From positions 52,948-116,947 of the forward strand of contig NMRB01001973.1 in NCBI GenBank assembly GCA_002633025.1: a DNA stretch of 64,000 bases, written 5' to 3'. Both the position numbers and the translations under genes were made by a program. Under the pieces are notes generated by a model, which saw only the letters and a program-made list of their open reading frames with translations, was not told the DNA's origin and did not search any database. The stretch is from Notospermus geniculatus. Its lineage: Eukaryota; Nemertea; Pilidiophora; Heteronemertea; Lineidae. Position 1 is the stretch's first letter, and the number at the start of each line of letters is the position of its first letter. Below, piece by piece: positions 52,067 to 63,785 of the stretch.

Positions 52067-53560
52067 TTAGCTCACTGGGGTGAGCTATTACGATGGCGCA
52101 GCGTCCGTCGTCGTCGTCCGTCGCCGTCGTCGTCCGTCGTTGTCCGTTAGCAGGGCACGTTTCGTAACCGCTGGAGCTATTGATCTGAAACTTGGTGCAT
52201 ATATACCCCTAGGTCAGATGACCCACGACACCAAGTTTCGGTCCGATTCGACTCTCAGTTTGGCCACCAGGTGGCGGAAACCAAAAACACAAAAAGTGCA
52301 ATAACTCCTGAACTAATGACTAGATCATCTCCAAATTTTTATCATAGGTGTAGCTAATAAGGATACATAACATATATAACGGGTTTTTGATTTGACCTAC
52401 TTTTCAAGGTCACAGAGGTCAAAGTTCGACAAAAGTGACGAACCTGCCACAGTTTGTCATTATTTCACCGAGCAACTTCATATCTTGCATAAACATGCAT
52501 TGGAGGGGTACCTTAAAAAATACCAAGTTTCGGCCCGATTGGACATCCAATATGGCCGCCAGGTGGCGTAACCTGAAAATCAAGTAAGTGCTATTACTCA
52601 GGAACGGCTTGACGCAGAGTGCTCAAATTTGATATTTACCTCCATCTAGATGACCTTTACATGCATGTCAAATTTCGGCCTGATTTGACTTCAAACATGG
52701 CCACCAGGTGGCGTAACCCAGAAATCATCAAAGTGCTGTAACTCAGGAACGCCTTAACCCAAAGCGCTCCAATGTGCTATGTGGCCCCCTGCAGATGACC
52801 TTTATGTCCATGTGAAGTTTCGGCCCGATCGGACATCCAATATGGCCGCCAGGTGGCGTAACCCAAAAATCATCAAAGTGCTGTAACTCAGGAACGCCTT
52901 AACCCAAAGCGCGCCAATGTGCTATGTGGCCCCCTGCAGATGACCTTTATGTCCATGTGAAGTTTCGGCCCGATCGGACATCCAATATGGCCGCCAGGTG
53001 GCGTAACCCGAAAATCATCAAAGTGCTGTAACTCAGGAACGACTTGACCCAAAGCGCTCCAATGTGCTATGTGGTCCCCTGCAGATGACCTTTATGTGCA
53101 TGTGAAGTTTCGGCCCGATCGGACATCCAATATGGCCGCCAGGTGGCGTAAGCCGAAAATCATCAAAGTGCTGGTACTCAGGAACGACTTAACCCAAAGC
53201 GCTCCAATGTGCTATGTGGCCCCCTGCAGATGACCTTTATGTGCATGTGAAGTTTCGGCCCGATCGGACATCCAATATGCCCGCCAGGTGGCGTAACCCG
53301 AAAATCATCAAAGTGCTGTAACTCAGGAACGACTTGACCCAAAGCGCTCCAATGTGCTATGTGGCCCCCTGCAGATGACCTTTATGTGCATGTGAAGTTT
53401 CGGCCCGATCGGACATTCAATATGGCCGCCAGGTGGCATAACCCAAAAATCAACAGTCTTTTCTGGGAATGACTTGACCCAGATTGCTCATAACTGATAT
53501 GTACCTCCCTCTGTCATTAGACTATTATGTCCAACCCAGTGAGCACATGGTCCATGGACC
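52067..53560 (+). repeat. AGCTCACTGGGGTGAGCT repeat with 145-bp tandem array, long copy
   Basis: The repeat starts with the palindrome AGCTCACTGGGGTGAGCT and a CGTCGTCGTC run, and ends with GAGCACATGGTCCATGGACC. From about 52560 to 53460, a unit of about 145 bp containing ATATGGCCGCCAGGTGGCGT recurs about six times. No protein is encoded. The shorter copy at 61262-62165 has the same ends but fewer units. Confidence 0.8.
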
Positions 53561-53598
53561 ATTTCATTTCAATCTCCAACTCCTTGGCCCTTTGCTCA

Positions 53599-53800
53599 TC
53601 ATATCGATGACAGTGCTGAACGGGTTGTGTTTATCAAACTATATCCAACCCCACTGTCAAATAAGTCGGACAGACATGTCAGCACCGTTCCTATAGGGGG
53701 ATGAAATGGATCCTCTCCATTCTCGCTGCAATATCGTTCCCACTTCTTGAGGGCTGACGGTAATGTGACTGAGTTCCTTGGCGCCAAGACTGCATGATGA
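53599..53800 (-). pseudogene. tyrosine recombinase N-terminal fragment
   Basis: The frame includes LPSALKKWERYCSENGEDPF and VLTCLSDLFDSGVGYSLINT, the SAM-like core-binding domain of DIRS/Ngaro/Crypton-type tyrosine recombinases. The catalytic domain does not follow here, but one of this class lies at 55717-56106. Confidence 0.55.
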
Positions 53801-53935
53801 TTCGGTAACCCATGTTGGTAGCCCCTCCTTGTCGTATGCTTGTGAAACTGCAACGTTACCAAAACGATCCCTTAGCAACGTTCTGGCCATGCGATACCCT
53901 GATTAGGACTCCTTGTCGTATCTTTTCCTGACAAG
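53800..53935 (-). pseudogene. decayed BEL/Pao gag fragment
   Basis: MARTLLRDRFGNVAVSQAYD parallels the 51.2-kb fragment (ARKLLKDRFGNDFAVSQAW). It joins the recombinase fragment directly, so two elements are juxtaposed. Confidence 0.5.
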
Positions 53936-54038
53936 AGACATGCCAAGAGCTGGAGCTTGCGATGAAGAGGGTGAATCACCGTCGGAGACCCCGATGGACT
54001 TCGAGGAAGCACTCGTGGGTGGTCGGCCAGAATCCAGG

Positions 54039-54190
54039 TAAATTAGACAAAAGTAAATTAGACAACGGTATTTTAGACAAAGTAAATTAGACAATGGTAA
54101 ATTAGACAACAGTAATCTAGACAATAATCATTTTAGACAATGGTAAATTAGACAATGGTAAACTATGATAAGGATAGGTAAATTAGACAA
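54039..54190. repeat. GTAAATTAGACAA tandem repeat
   Basis: About eight to ten imperfect units of GTAAATTAGACAA(TG) occur in a row. Confidence 0.8.
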
Positions 54191-54318
54191 ATTTCAATGA
54201 CAATGTTTCTGGCCTCCTCTTGACCACCTTCATCATTGAGAAACCGCCATTCTGCGACCCCGTGGGTTCGGATTGGAAAGACAGGTTTTAGTGTGATACT
54301 TACATTTGGCATTGGCCT

Positions 54319-55200
54319 CTACCAAGACAAATATTTGTCAATGCATTTTCGAATTCGTTCGAAATCTCTTCCAGCAAGAGGAGAAGAATGAGCAATGACA
54401 TTGTGGATTCTTGAATATCTGAATGTTACCTCTTCTAACCGTTCTGTAAACTGTTCTGTTTTGTCAATAATAGCCTGATTAGGAGGGAGCCCCTGAACTT
54501 TGTTGTTGTCGGTCTTCATCAGATCTGCATTGACATCATCCTTGATATAATCTTTGCAATGATTCCCAACAAATGAATTACTGTGGTATGGCTGAACATC
54601 AATACCATGAGATCTCAAACATGGATCAAGATACCGTGTGACTGGACTGGATCCTACTTGCAGTTATGATTGTCTTTTGAGGAGTGACGATATGGCATCC
54701 TTTTCTTTTTTCTTTTGTTGAAGTTTGTCAAGTTGAGTTTTCTTCCGTTGGATTTCAGCTAAGGAGAGTTGTTCATCATCCATGGCTTCTTTGACTTCAT
54801 GTATTCTCCTCTGAAGAGAATCAACTTTCTTTTCTGCTTTCAAGATCTTTCGAACGCTCGCTACATAAATATCAAATGGACTTTGGGAAAGGTAACCTTT
54901 TTCCTCAATGGCAATTTCACAGTCGATTTTGTGGCATTCAGTAACGAGTAGATCATGATGTTTCTTGACCACCCTTAAAAGAATGTGAAGGAAAGGGATG
55001 CATGCAGAGGAAGGTTCAAAACCCAAGATTGGCTCCTCAACTACATTAAAATACTTTGGCTGTTGGGTTCTTGTACCACCTGTTTCGTTTACGTATGCAT
55101 TATGGTGTTGTCGCATGTTCTCAAGGGTTCTCAGTGTAGATTTCTCCCTCTTCTTAAGTGGAAATTGCATGGTTTTCTTGTCTATGAGACACATAATCAA
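54319..55200 (-). pseudogene. transposon protein remnant with FVGNHC motif
   Basis: The upstream frame (55200-54664) contains NVVEEPILGFEPSSACIPFL and a coiled-coil-like charged segment (ADKKVDSL-like, ending KKKEKDAISS). The downstream frame (54618-54319) carries QPYHSNSFVGNHCKDYIK. A frameshift or lost segment separates them near 54640. The same family appears at 10812-10997 and, by its EQGGESIHARFN block, at 57958-58130. The enzymatic role of the family is unknown to me. Confidence 0.5.
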
Positions 55201-55716
55201 GAATACGTAGCTGCAGCTGCGGAAAGACCAAGCATTATGCTAATGAAGGCAATATCGCCAGGGAGAAACAGACTGAACTGATGATCATCCCAGGCATAGC
55301 CATCGAGAGTATCTATTGTGTCATTAAAATATTACAAAACACTTCTAAGATTATGATAAGAATCAGGAGCAGAAAAGGTACATGTAGCAAATATCACAGT
55401 ATTTTCTGGGGAGTTGAATTGGCAATATTCATGGTCTGGAAACACATTTTCATAGTGTCGCCTCCTTTGTCACCCAGGATCTTTATCCAAATTTCTTCCT
55501 CCGGAATAATGCCATTCTGAAAAATACACAATAGACTCAACTGCCAAATTCTAATTTAACTTTTATTTCTCAACTATAACTTGAAAACCAATTCGAAACA
55601 GTTCAACAAACTCCAAAAAATATATCATTCTGGGGTAGTACCCAACTGGTCTCCCCCTCCCCCTTTTTCCCCGAGGTGAAAAACACACCACCAAGTCAAC
55701 TTCTATGCTTCCCCGT

Positions 55717-56106
55717 TTAGCTCTGCAACACAGCCTCTCCAAACTTTCCCGACTCAGTAATCGTCCTGTTGTAATACTTAGCAAAAGTGGACCCATTGGA
55801 CCACCCTGCAGTCCTCATAATTGTTGCCAAGGGCAACTTGGTCTGGAAAGCGGACCCATTGGACCACCCTGCAGTCCTCATAATTGTTGCCAAGGGCAAC
55901 TTGGTCTGGAAAGCTTTACTTGTGGAGGCTGCCCTAGTCGAGTGCGGGCTGAAGATGTTGGTGTCCATTCCTGCAACCTGTAAAGTCTCTTTTGTCCATC
56001 TGGACACTGTATCCCTACTCACTGCTCTGTAGGGTTTTTGACAGGTAATAAAAAACTTACCGTCTTCTTGCAGTTGTTGTAAATGCTGTAAAATAAATGC
56101 ATGCAA
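55717..56106 (-). pseudogene. tyrosine recombinase catalytic fragment with internal duplication
   Basis: The frame reads VSRDTVSRWTKETLQVAGMD, FSPHSTRAASTSKA (catalytic Arg), a GWSN block and FAKYYNR (catalytic Tyr). These match DIRS/Ngaro/Crypton recombinases. A 63-bp in-frame tandem duplication (55789-55914) repeats 21 residues including GWSN, which would disturb the active site. Its strand matches the N-terminal fragment at 53599-53800. Confidence 0.65.
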
Positions 56107-56960
56107 ATTTCTGACAATTACAACTGGCGCTTGTTTGAGAACAATTCCGGCTTCTGACTGATGGTGTGTGTCGTCTGAAAGTTTGCCATTTTGCCCTCTA
56201 AAGAGTCGCTCATGATACTGTCACGTAACTTTCGCTGTTGAGTGATACTAGCCTCTTCATCTCCAAATTTTCTGCCAACCTATCGCTGTATGTATTGTAT
56301 GGAGCGAGCTTGTACTCTATTGTTGATTAGGCTCCCAGTGACGTGGTGAATGCTCCATGGTGTGGTGATAACTGATTTGTCTGGGTGCCAGTAATTAACA
56401 CTTAATTGAAAAAGTGAATTGACGGTGGGAATTTATAATGAAAGACTAGCATTTTGTAGTAACTGAAGCTTGAAAAAATTTCCATAGTCCCTTTAAGATT
56501 GTCCAAGTCCGATGAATGATGTGGAAGAAGTGTGCTGTCTGTTCGACTCGGCTTGGAGTGTTGCTGTCAGCAACAGCAGTAGATGAGGATTGGAATGTTG
56601 GTTTTTGTTTTCTCTGCTTTCTGTTAGTGTTGGCCACAGGTTTCATTGTTGATGTTTCTGAAATACAATTTTCGTAAAAGTAATACTTACTATAGCTACT
56701 TGCTACAAATTTTGGAAAAGTCTAAAGTCAGAAATAGAGAATTTATAGGCATGGTATTTTCTAACAGTAAATATTAGTATACTTACTTGTGGTTATGGGT
56801 GTTGACTTTTCCTCTTTGAGCTTTTTCTTTTTATTTGTTTATGTACCTATTTTATTTTATTTCTTTTTATTTGTACCCATAAATTCTAGTTCAAGGTCCT
56901 TCACAGCCTGAGATTGCCCCTTCTGTTTTTGAAGCAGATCTGTCATTAGTCGCCCCTTGG
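56107..56960. other. noncoding or decayed transposon DNA
   Basis: The frame at 56446-56646 has no domain. There are AT-rich runs near 56850. Nothing further is recognised. Confidence 0.3.
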
Positions 56961-56965
56961 CACGG

Positions 56966-57587
56966 TCATAGTCTCAAAGAAGGTCTTTTCTTTTGGGATT
57001 CGCCCGAACTTTCTCTCTCAGCTTGATGAATTCTTTTGACTCCGTTTGTCAAGGTTGTTACACAGTAACGAAAACTACCCACATATCTCGTCCTCCTGAT
57101 GTTTTGGAGCGCTTTGAAATGTGCATATACTCTGTAGCATTTATCATTGATGTACTGATCATGCTCCTGAGAACGGGTAGCCACAACTTTGTCCACAAAT
57201 AGTTCTTGTAAAAATAATCTGACTGGCAGGGGAACAAAGAGTGTCCATTCTCGTAGGGGATCTGAGTTGGTAACTTGTAATGGCACAGACATCCATTCTT
57301 TGTGTTCCTCAAAACAGTTTGGGCAGTAAACTATTGATTCCTTGTAAGGATGTCACCCGAGTCAGAATCCTCCTTACACTTTGCGGTCTTAAGAAGATGA
57401 CATCCTGAAGCAATGTTCTGTGTGTCGCGACACCTCTGCCCTTAAAAAGATTGGCAATATCTTCAAGTACATGGACAGGCTGATGTTTATCCTTCAGTTC
57501 ATGGCTACAGTTTTCAACAATGTGGCCTGTACTCACGAAATATATGTGGTGGATGTCTTCTTTTGAGGTGTCGAAAAAGTTTTTCAT
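56966..57587 (-). pseudogene. likely upstream part of the FVGNHC-family transposon protein
   Basis: The frame 57587-57309 includes FKGRGVATHRTLLQDVIFLR and ends at a stop. A shifted frame (57292-56966) continues with PLREWTLFVPLPVRLFLQE. Both run in the same direction as 55200-54319 and could be its N-terminal region, interrupted by the recombinase fragment. This is an inference from order and strand. Confidence 0.35.
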
Positions 57588-57945
57588 TCTTTTGATTTTG
57601 GAGACCTTGATTGGGCTTCTAAAAATGCAAGATATTGAAATATTTAGACTGGTAATTTTGTGGCCAGTATCATACTGGGTTGTGGATGTGTATGCAGCCT
57701 GAAGCGGTTTTGCTTTTATGTAGTATATTTAATTAATTTGAATGAATCGGCAAGTCACTTATACGATCACTTAAAGAATGGAAAGGTTGAAGTTACCTTT
57801 TTTCTTTGGCACTTTTGAAGAAGTCATGTTGTTTCTTTGAGAAGCTTACAACTGTCCTGTCTGGAAAGGTCGTTTCAAAATAATCAGCATAAGTGCTCGA
57901 CTGCTTTACTGGTGACAGGGAATGTAGGAATCCGGATCTCCAGAT

Positions 57946-58042
57946 GGTGCTGCTTCATTATAAAATGTACTTATTCCAACTCGGAATGAATTGGTGCTGC
58001 TTTATTATAAAATGTACTTGTTCCATCTCGGAATGAATTCCC
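57946..58042. repeat. 49-bp tandem duplication
   Basis: GGTGCTGCTT(C/T)ATTATAAAA leads each of two near-identical units, ending CTCGGAATGAATT. Confidence 0.75.
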
Positions 58043-58595
58043 CAAGGTCTTCTTTGCAGGCTGTTAAATCTGGCGTGGATGGATTCGCCACCCTGCTCAT
58101 TCATGAGGCCGAGGCCATATTTCCATGCTTTGATCCAGTCTGTTAAATTTTCGTCTTCCTGCTGCCCCCGGGCATGGAAGGTGGCACTGAGCAGTGCAAC
58201 AGTCTCAGGGGGAGCGAAACTGGCACGCAAGATCTCCACCAGCCGGTCATAATTTTGTCGGTCTGCCTCCTCTCGTGCCGCCCCACCCAAGTGGTCCACC
58301 AGAGCCCGCACTTTCTGATTGGGAGTGTGTCCGAGCTGCCTAGAGTACACGTCAACCTCAACTAGCCACTCCCTAGGAGTGGGGTCTCCCGCCTTCTTCG
58401 GGGCCCCCAGAAACTAGGGGTGTGCCTCAGCTGGAGGCTCCCCAGTGCCGTAGCCAGCGCCTCCGCCACTTGCTGGTTACTTGCGGCAAGAACTTCTTCA
58501 TTATTACAGTTCAAAGCCAGGTGTTTGGTAACCAACTCCATCTCTGAGCAAGCTCCAGTGTACCGACTTGAAGCGACGTCTGATCTCTCCGTCAA
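57958..58595 (-). pseudogene. Ty3/Gypsy-type gag fused to an EQGGESIHARFN transposon block
   Basis: The N-terminal frame (58595-58420) and, after a frameshift near 58400, the frame 58350-57958 give VRALVDHLGGAAREEADRQN and FAPPETVALLSATFHARGQQ. This is a gag of Ty3/Gypsy-like elements. It then passes without a stop into KYGLGLMNEQGGESIHARFN, which belongs to the unrelated transposon family seen at 54.3 kb. The join is probably a chance fusion created by nested insertion and deletion. Confidence 0.6.
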
Positions 58596-58839
58596 TTTGG
58601 ATCATCTCGGAGAGAAAATAGGGATGGCGACTCTCTATGCATTTTTCGTCGATATGGTAGAACACTTCCCTCTCTTTACGGCGAGTAGGGACCCACACTC
58701 TTCCCTCTCCATCATCGCTTTTTTAAGGATACATATACCGTTCTTTGTGTGCAACCACGATATCATATGGTGCGACTTTGATGACATCCATGTGCGGGAA
58801 GTTAATTCTACAGGTTTCACACCTCTGTGACCTTTTGGT

Positions 58840-58915
58840 AATGAACTGAACGTGAAATGGATTGTTATTGTGCTACACTGAACGTGAAATGGATTGTTAT
58901 TGTGCCACACTTCAG
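58840..58915. repeat. 32-bp tandem duplication
   Basis: GAACGTGAAATGGATTGTTA occurs at 58848 and 58880, with each unit ending TTGTG(C/T)(T/C)ACACT. Confidence 0.75.
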
Positions 58916-59129
58916 TAAAGACGGGACTACTTTCAGGAGGAGGAGAACGTTCATTTGTTGCAGATCCAATTGCTGTTGTTGCTGTAATTCTTGGAACACA
59001 CTACATTCCGGGATATTTGGTTGTCGTTTTCGGGTATTCTGCCCAGGTTTTTTGCCACCAGTCTTAGGTATCGATGACCGTAGAAGTGTGGTTGTATTGG
59101 GCCGTTTTCCCTTTTCTTTTACCCACAAA

Positions 59130-59809
59130 ATGAAATTTCTCTAATGCCGAAGTTTCTCTGCAACAGCAACGCTGTGAGAACAAAGTTTGTGGATCTGTAC
59201 CTTTCACATTGGCATTTCACTTGACTTGTAGTGCTGTCTCTCACAACTTAGAGCTAGGGCGAACCATGTGATTTGCTATTTGAAATTACCGAGTAAGCAT
59301 TTTTATTGGAACCGGCTGGGGGACAATCGCATTATGAGTTGATAAAAGGCGTTTTGCTTTTTCCCAAATGTTAATGATTGTTCCCTTTGCCAAATTTGAC
59401 AGGTCAACTTTATTCACAACGACAGATAATGGTAATCCACCAGTGCTGCATCCTCTGGTGGCCTCCTTTAAGTAGTTCCTGGTTCCATGATCCTACCAGT
59501 CCCACATCTCGGAACCGCAGCTAGTGTCGCATTGAAGAATTGCCTTATGTGTTGCTCTCTTTCGGGCTTGGACATATTTTTCCACATTTGTGGACAGACA
59601 GCGTATTTTTTGAACGTTTCGCTCACTGAATACTCCCCCATACTGTAGAGAGCTCTTTCCGCTTCAATGTACTGCTGTTTCACTAGGGCATGCAAAGCTT
59701 CATTTAGCTCGGGCCATTGCGATTTTTATAGCAAACCAACGTGTTCTTTAAGCAGTCGATTTATCTTTCTATTCGGTTCTGTGTATATGGCCTAGGGGGA
59801 TTTCCCAAG
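59130..59809. other. decayed coding-like DNA, no gene supported
   Basis: A minus-strand frame at 59468-59695 (EALVKQQYIEAERALYSMGE-like) is Met/Lys/Arg-rich without a recognised domain. The rest shows nothing. Confidence 0.3.
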
Positions 59810-59820
59810 CCGGCAAAAGA

Positions 59821-60564
59821 GGGACACACTAATTCAAGATCCAAGACCCAATAATACAAGATCCAAGACCCACAATTTTGGTATAGTATAGTAGGTCTAT
59901 ACTCCTCCTAGATATGCCCCTAGAAGTTAAGATAAGGAGTTTATTTCAAGTGTGAACATTCATTCTCATTCATTTGCCGATTAGTGTCTTTTTTGCGACA
60001 CAAGAAATTTACAGTGATTTACAAACAATGCCATACCACCACTTGCGAGTGCCCCCATTCTCGATATGGCTGTAGCATTAAAGGCACAGTGTCTGATCCA
60101 ATAAATTGGTGGATGAAGTTGTGAAAATAGATAGCGTTGTCAGGTCATATCCGAATGGTCACTGTCTCATTTTAATCCGTCGCTGAACAATAGGACCGGA
60201 CTGAGATTAACTGTCATCTAATGTCACCCAATAGTATCCTATACACTCTCATGTGTGCACTCTGTTGTTTCATACAAGTGAAAGGAACACCATGCTATAA
60301 TTAGGCCTGCGACCTCGTCTACTCTTGGCAGCAGTAATTAACAGTTATGACACTCCGCTGGAGAAGTGTGCCACTTGTTGACAGTTAAAGTAAACAGTAG
60401 GGCCTATGGGGTCGATAGATCTACCATCGGCACAACTAGGCCTACTCCATCAGAGAGTTCGGAGTTCGCTCTGTTTTGGAACAACATTTTGGATGGGTCT
60501 TGGATCTTGAATTATTGGGTCTTGGATTTTGGATCTTGGATCTCGGATCTTGAATTAGGGTGTG
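59821..60564. mobile_element. 744-bp non-autonomous element with 11-bp flanking repeat
   Basis: The ends ACACACTAATTCAAGATCC (left) and GGATCTTGAATTAGGGTGTG (right) are imperfect inverses. CCGGCAAAAGA flanks both sides (59810-59820, 60565-60575). Multiple GATCCAAGACCC or GGGTCTTGGATC words are sub-terminal. It contains sequence inverted relative to about 42960. Confidence 0.7.
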
Positions 60565-60682
60565 CCGGCAAAAGATCGTGTTGTAGACAGCATTGACTGT
60601 AAAACCATGTCCAGCTTGTGTTTCACAAACCAGTCGTAAGAACTAGCATCCCAACGTTCACGACAAATTTAATTTTTTTCTC

Positions 60683-61180
60683 TTAACTCTGTTCCATCAG
60701 CAGAATCAACAATGCCACATTCACGTGTATCGCCTCTCTGTAACCCGAAAATGTCACCATTACAAATGGATCCTTCAGTGAAACAAGGAACCACTTACCT
60801 TTCTTCACCACTTCTTTCATCAACACCTTATCCCCTAGCTCTACATCAGATGGTTTAATGTTTCGCCTTTCCTCTGCGTTCACCTTCATCTTCTGATTTG
60901 TTTCATAATCTCGCCTCTCAACAGAAGGGTTTGCCTTTGAATGACTCATCTGAGGCAATTCGGTCCTCATAGGACGACCGTTCAATAGAGTAGCTGGGGC
61001 TTCTCCCACCAGTCTATGGGGCGTAGCTCGATAGTTGCGAAGATAGATGTTTAGCTCTTTTCGCCAACATCTTCTTTCAAGCTGCGCAGACTTCCACCAC
61101 CTTGCCAAGGTTTCTCATAAAGCGTTCCGCACCACCGTTGACCTCGGGCCAATACGGAGTTATTCTCTTATGTAGAAAAC
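60683..61180 (-). pseudogene. Ty3/Gypsy integrase C-terminal fragment
   Basis: ITPYWPEVNGGAERFMRNLG (about 61150-61090) and, in a shifted frame, RKELNIYLRNYRATPHRLVG with EAPATLLNGRPMRT are the last integrase core segment (catalytic Glu in GGAER) and following region of Ty3/Gypsy elements. A frameshift near 61075 and lack of upstream pol mark a dead copy. Confidence 0.7.
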
Positions 61181-61261
61181 CCTGCCTTCCGCTTCCTTTG
61201 CACTGTACCAGAAGTGATTTTTTATCGATGATGTTCGCTCCCGTAAATCTAGACACCCCTT

Positions 61262-62165
61262 TTTAGCTCACTGGGGTGAGCTATTACGATGGTGCAGCGT
61301 TCGTCGTCCGTCGTCGTCGTCCGTCGTTGTCCGTTAGCAGGGCACGTTTCGTAACCGCTGGAGCTATTGATCTGAAACTTGGTACATATATACCCCTAGG
61401 TCAGATGACCCATGACACCAAGTTTCGGTCCGATTCGACTCTCTGTTTGGCCACCAGGTGGCGGAAACCAAAAACACAAAAAGTGCAATAACTCCTGAAC
61501 TAATGACTAGATCATCTCCAAATTTTTATCATAGGTGTAGCTAATAAGGATACATAACATATATAACGGGTTTTTGATTTAACCTACTTTTCAAGGTCAC
61601 AGAGGTCAAAGTTCGACAAAAGTGACGAACCTGCCACAGTTTGTCATTATTTCACCGAGCAACTTCATATCTTGCATAAACATGCATTGGAGGGGTACCT
61701 TAAAAAAGACGAAGTTTCGGCCCGATTGGACATCCAATATGGCCGCCAGGTGGCGTAACCTGAAAATCAAGTGCTATTACTCAGGAACGGCTTGACGCAG
61801 AGTGCTCAAATTTAATATTTACCTCCATCTAGATGACCTTTACACGCATGTCAAATTTCGGCCTGATTTGACTTCAAACATGGCCACCAGGTGGCGTAAC
61901 CCATTCAAAGTGCTGTAACTCAGGAACGCCTTAACCCAAAGCGCTCCAATGTGCTATGTGGCCCCCTGCAGATGACCTTTATGTCCATGTGAAGTTCCAG
62001 CCCGATCGGACATCCAATATGGCCGCCAGGTGGCATAACCCCAAAATCATCGAAGTCTTTTCTGGGAATGACTTGACCCAGATTGCTCATAACTGATATG
62101 TACCTCCCTCTGTCATTAGATTATTATGTCCAACCCAGTGAGCACATGGTCCATGGACCATTTCA
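61262..62165 (+). repeat. AGCTCACTGGGGTGAGCT repeat, short copy
   Basis: It is almost identical to 52067-52760 at its start and to 53440-53560 at its end, but carries only one to two 145-bp units. It is inserted between a Gypsy integrase fragment and a transposase fragment. Confidence 0.8.
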
Positions 62166-62169
62166 TTAT

Positions 62170-62716
62170 TACTCGCTTCCAACACCGATTTCTGTATTTT
62201 GACACTTTTGTGCCAAATATCAAATTGATGTGGTATCTCTGCAAACGAAATCTTCATCAGTGATCTAATCTGAGGATGTGGATCTGTGGTGAAGTCCACG
62301 ATATTCACTTTGTCTTGAAGGAACGTAAATCCCCGCAAGCAGCCATCCTTCTCCATGTTCGGTGACTTCAAGTTCGTTTCTCTCTTGTCCACAAGCTCAT
62401 AGTGCAGGAGGTAACCCAACTGACAGCCGAAGAAGTATATACTGTATTGAGCACTGTGGCCTGGCGAGTCATTCCCTGCGTCACCACAAAGATTAATAGG
62501 AAAGGATAACGTCTCTCTGAAAGTTCCTGAAGAATGCTGTTCAGGATAAACGTAATGTCGGCAAATGAGTGAAAATGTTGACTTCGAAATGATAGCTACA
62601 TGTATATTGAACGCCTTGGAAAATAGTGCGAATTTTTCGTAGTGGTTGCCACTAAATACGATTGATGAAGTAAGTAAAGTCTGTCTCCTCGGAGTTGGCA
62701 GCGGCATATTCACCAT
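62170..62716 (-). pseudogene. transposase-like fragment (SGNHYEKFALFSKAF family)
   Basis: Residues FSGNHYEKFALFSKAFNIHV, LCGDAGNDSPGHSAQY, VDKRETNLKSPNMEKDGCLR and TTDPHPQIRSLM appear in order. The acidic residues in GDAGNDSPG and TDPHPQI would suit the first two acids of a DDE-type transposase. The third acid is missing because the C-terminal part is replaced by the repeat at 62165. The family is common in invertebrates, but I cannot name the superfamily. Confidence 0.5.
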
Positions 62717-63045
62717 AGGAATATCATATTACACAGCTTGGCATGCAGTTTGACTGGTGCAGGTGACCTCGGTCAAGTACGCATTATCTCAATTATAGGC
62801 TGTTGCCATCTTTTGCAGAACCCATGCAGAAGAAATTGAATTCATTAGGCCTACCTGAAGACTCAACTTGGTTTTATCCAAAAGTGTTTTTATGTATACG
62901 GTTATTGATTATTCCAATTGCTCTAATTCTGATATATTTTGTACGTCCATGTCATAATCACTCTCATTGTCTGAATCTGAGTCTGAATCTGAATCACTGG
63001 TGTCACTTTCTCCCTCTCGCATCAGACGGTCTACAACATCGTCCA
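62717..63045. other. noncoding spacer
   Basis: A TGAATC(A/T)GA(G/A)TC short tandem tract lies near 62970-62995. No gene is supported. Confidence 0.4.
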
Positions 63046-63200
63046 TAAAGCCTAGTTTATACTTCGACGCAAGACCATCGGCGTCCGACGCACGATCAAA
63101 ATCTGTACGCCGACATAAGCTTCTTCATTAGGTCGACGTCCAGATTTTGGTCGTGCGTCGGACGCCGATGGTCGTGCGTCGAAGTATAAACTAGGCTTTA
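63046..63200. mobile_element. MITE with AAAGCCTAGTTTATACTTCG termini
   Basis: AAAGCCTAGTTTATACTTCG pairs with CGAAGTATAAACTAGGCTTT, the arms extending about 60 bp (GACGCACGACCATCGGCGTC inside), with TA at both outer ends. It inserted next to the transposase remnant and now forms its apparent C-terminus. Confidence 0.8.
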
Positions 63201-63785
63201 GTCCTTCGATCCTCCACATATCACTTTCTGTTGTTTGTACCTTTTTACAGTAATTACTCCATTGAGCATCTGTAACCTTACTGACTGCGGTGAGCTCCTT
63301 AACCTCCTGAATTTTGAAACCCTTGTTATTTGACTGCACATATCTTTTAATCTGAGACCAAACCATTTCAATTGGATTTAAGTCGCAGTGGTAGGGTGGC
63401 AAACGCAAGACAGTGTATCCAGCTTCCTTGGCCAATTTGTCCACTACATATTCCTTATAAGAATCTTTGTGCTGCTTGATTATTTCATACAGAATTCTTT
63501 TGGTCATTTGGGTTTCCCACGGAATATTATGCTTGGTGAGCCATTCTTGCATGACTTTCTTAGTGGAAGCAGTGGTCGGTAACCGTTCAGTCTGTACAGA
63601 ATGGTAACTCGCATTGTCCATCACTGTAACAGCTTTGGGAGGTAGTTTGGGAAGAAGTGTCTCTGTGAACCATTTCTGGAAGATGTCTCCATTCATATCC
63701 CCATGACAGTCGTCTGACAAAGCTTGTGTTTCGAGTATGCGGTCAATGCCTGTAGGGTGATCTAAAATAAGTGCCTTTGAGATAC
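63201..63785 (-). pseudogene. Tc1/mariner-type (IS630-like) DDE transposase fragment
   Basis: The frame shows AVTVMDNASYHSVQTERLPT (second catalytic Asp) and LRLPPYHCDLNPIEMVWSQI (third acid, Glu), the hallmark C-terminal half of IS630/Tc1-like transposases. The N-terminal helix-turn-helix and first Asp are not present. The reading runs into a MITE downstream and a retropepsin fragment upstream, so it is truncated at both ends. Confidence 0.7.
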
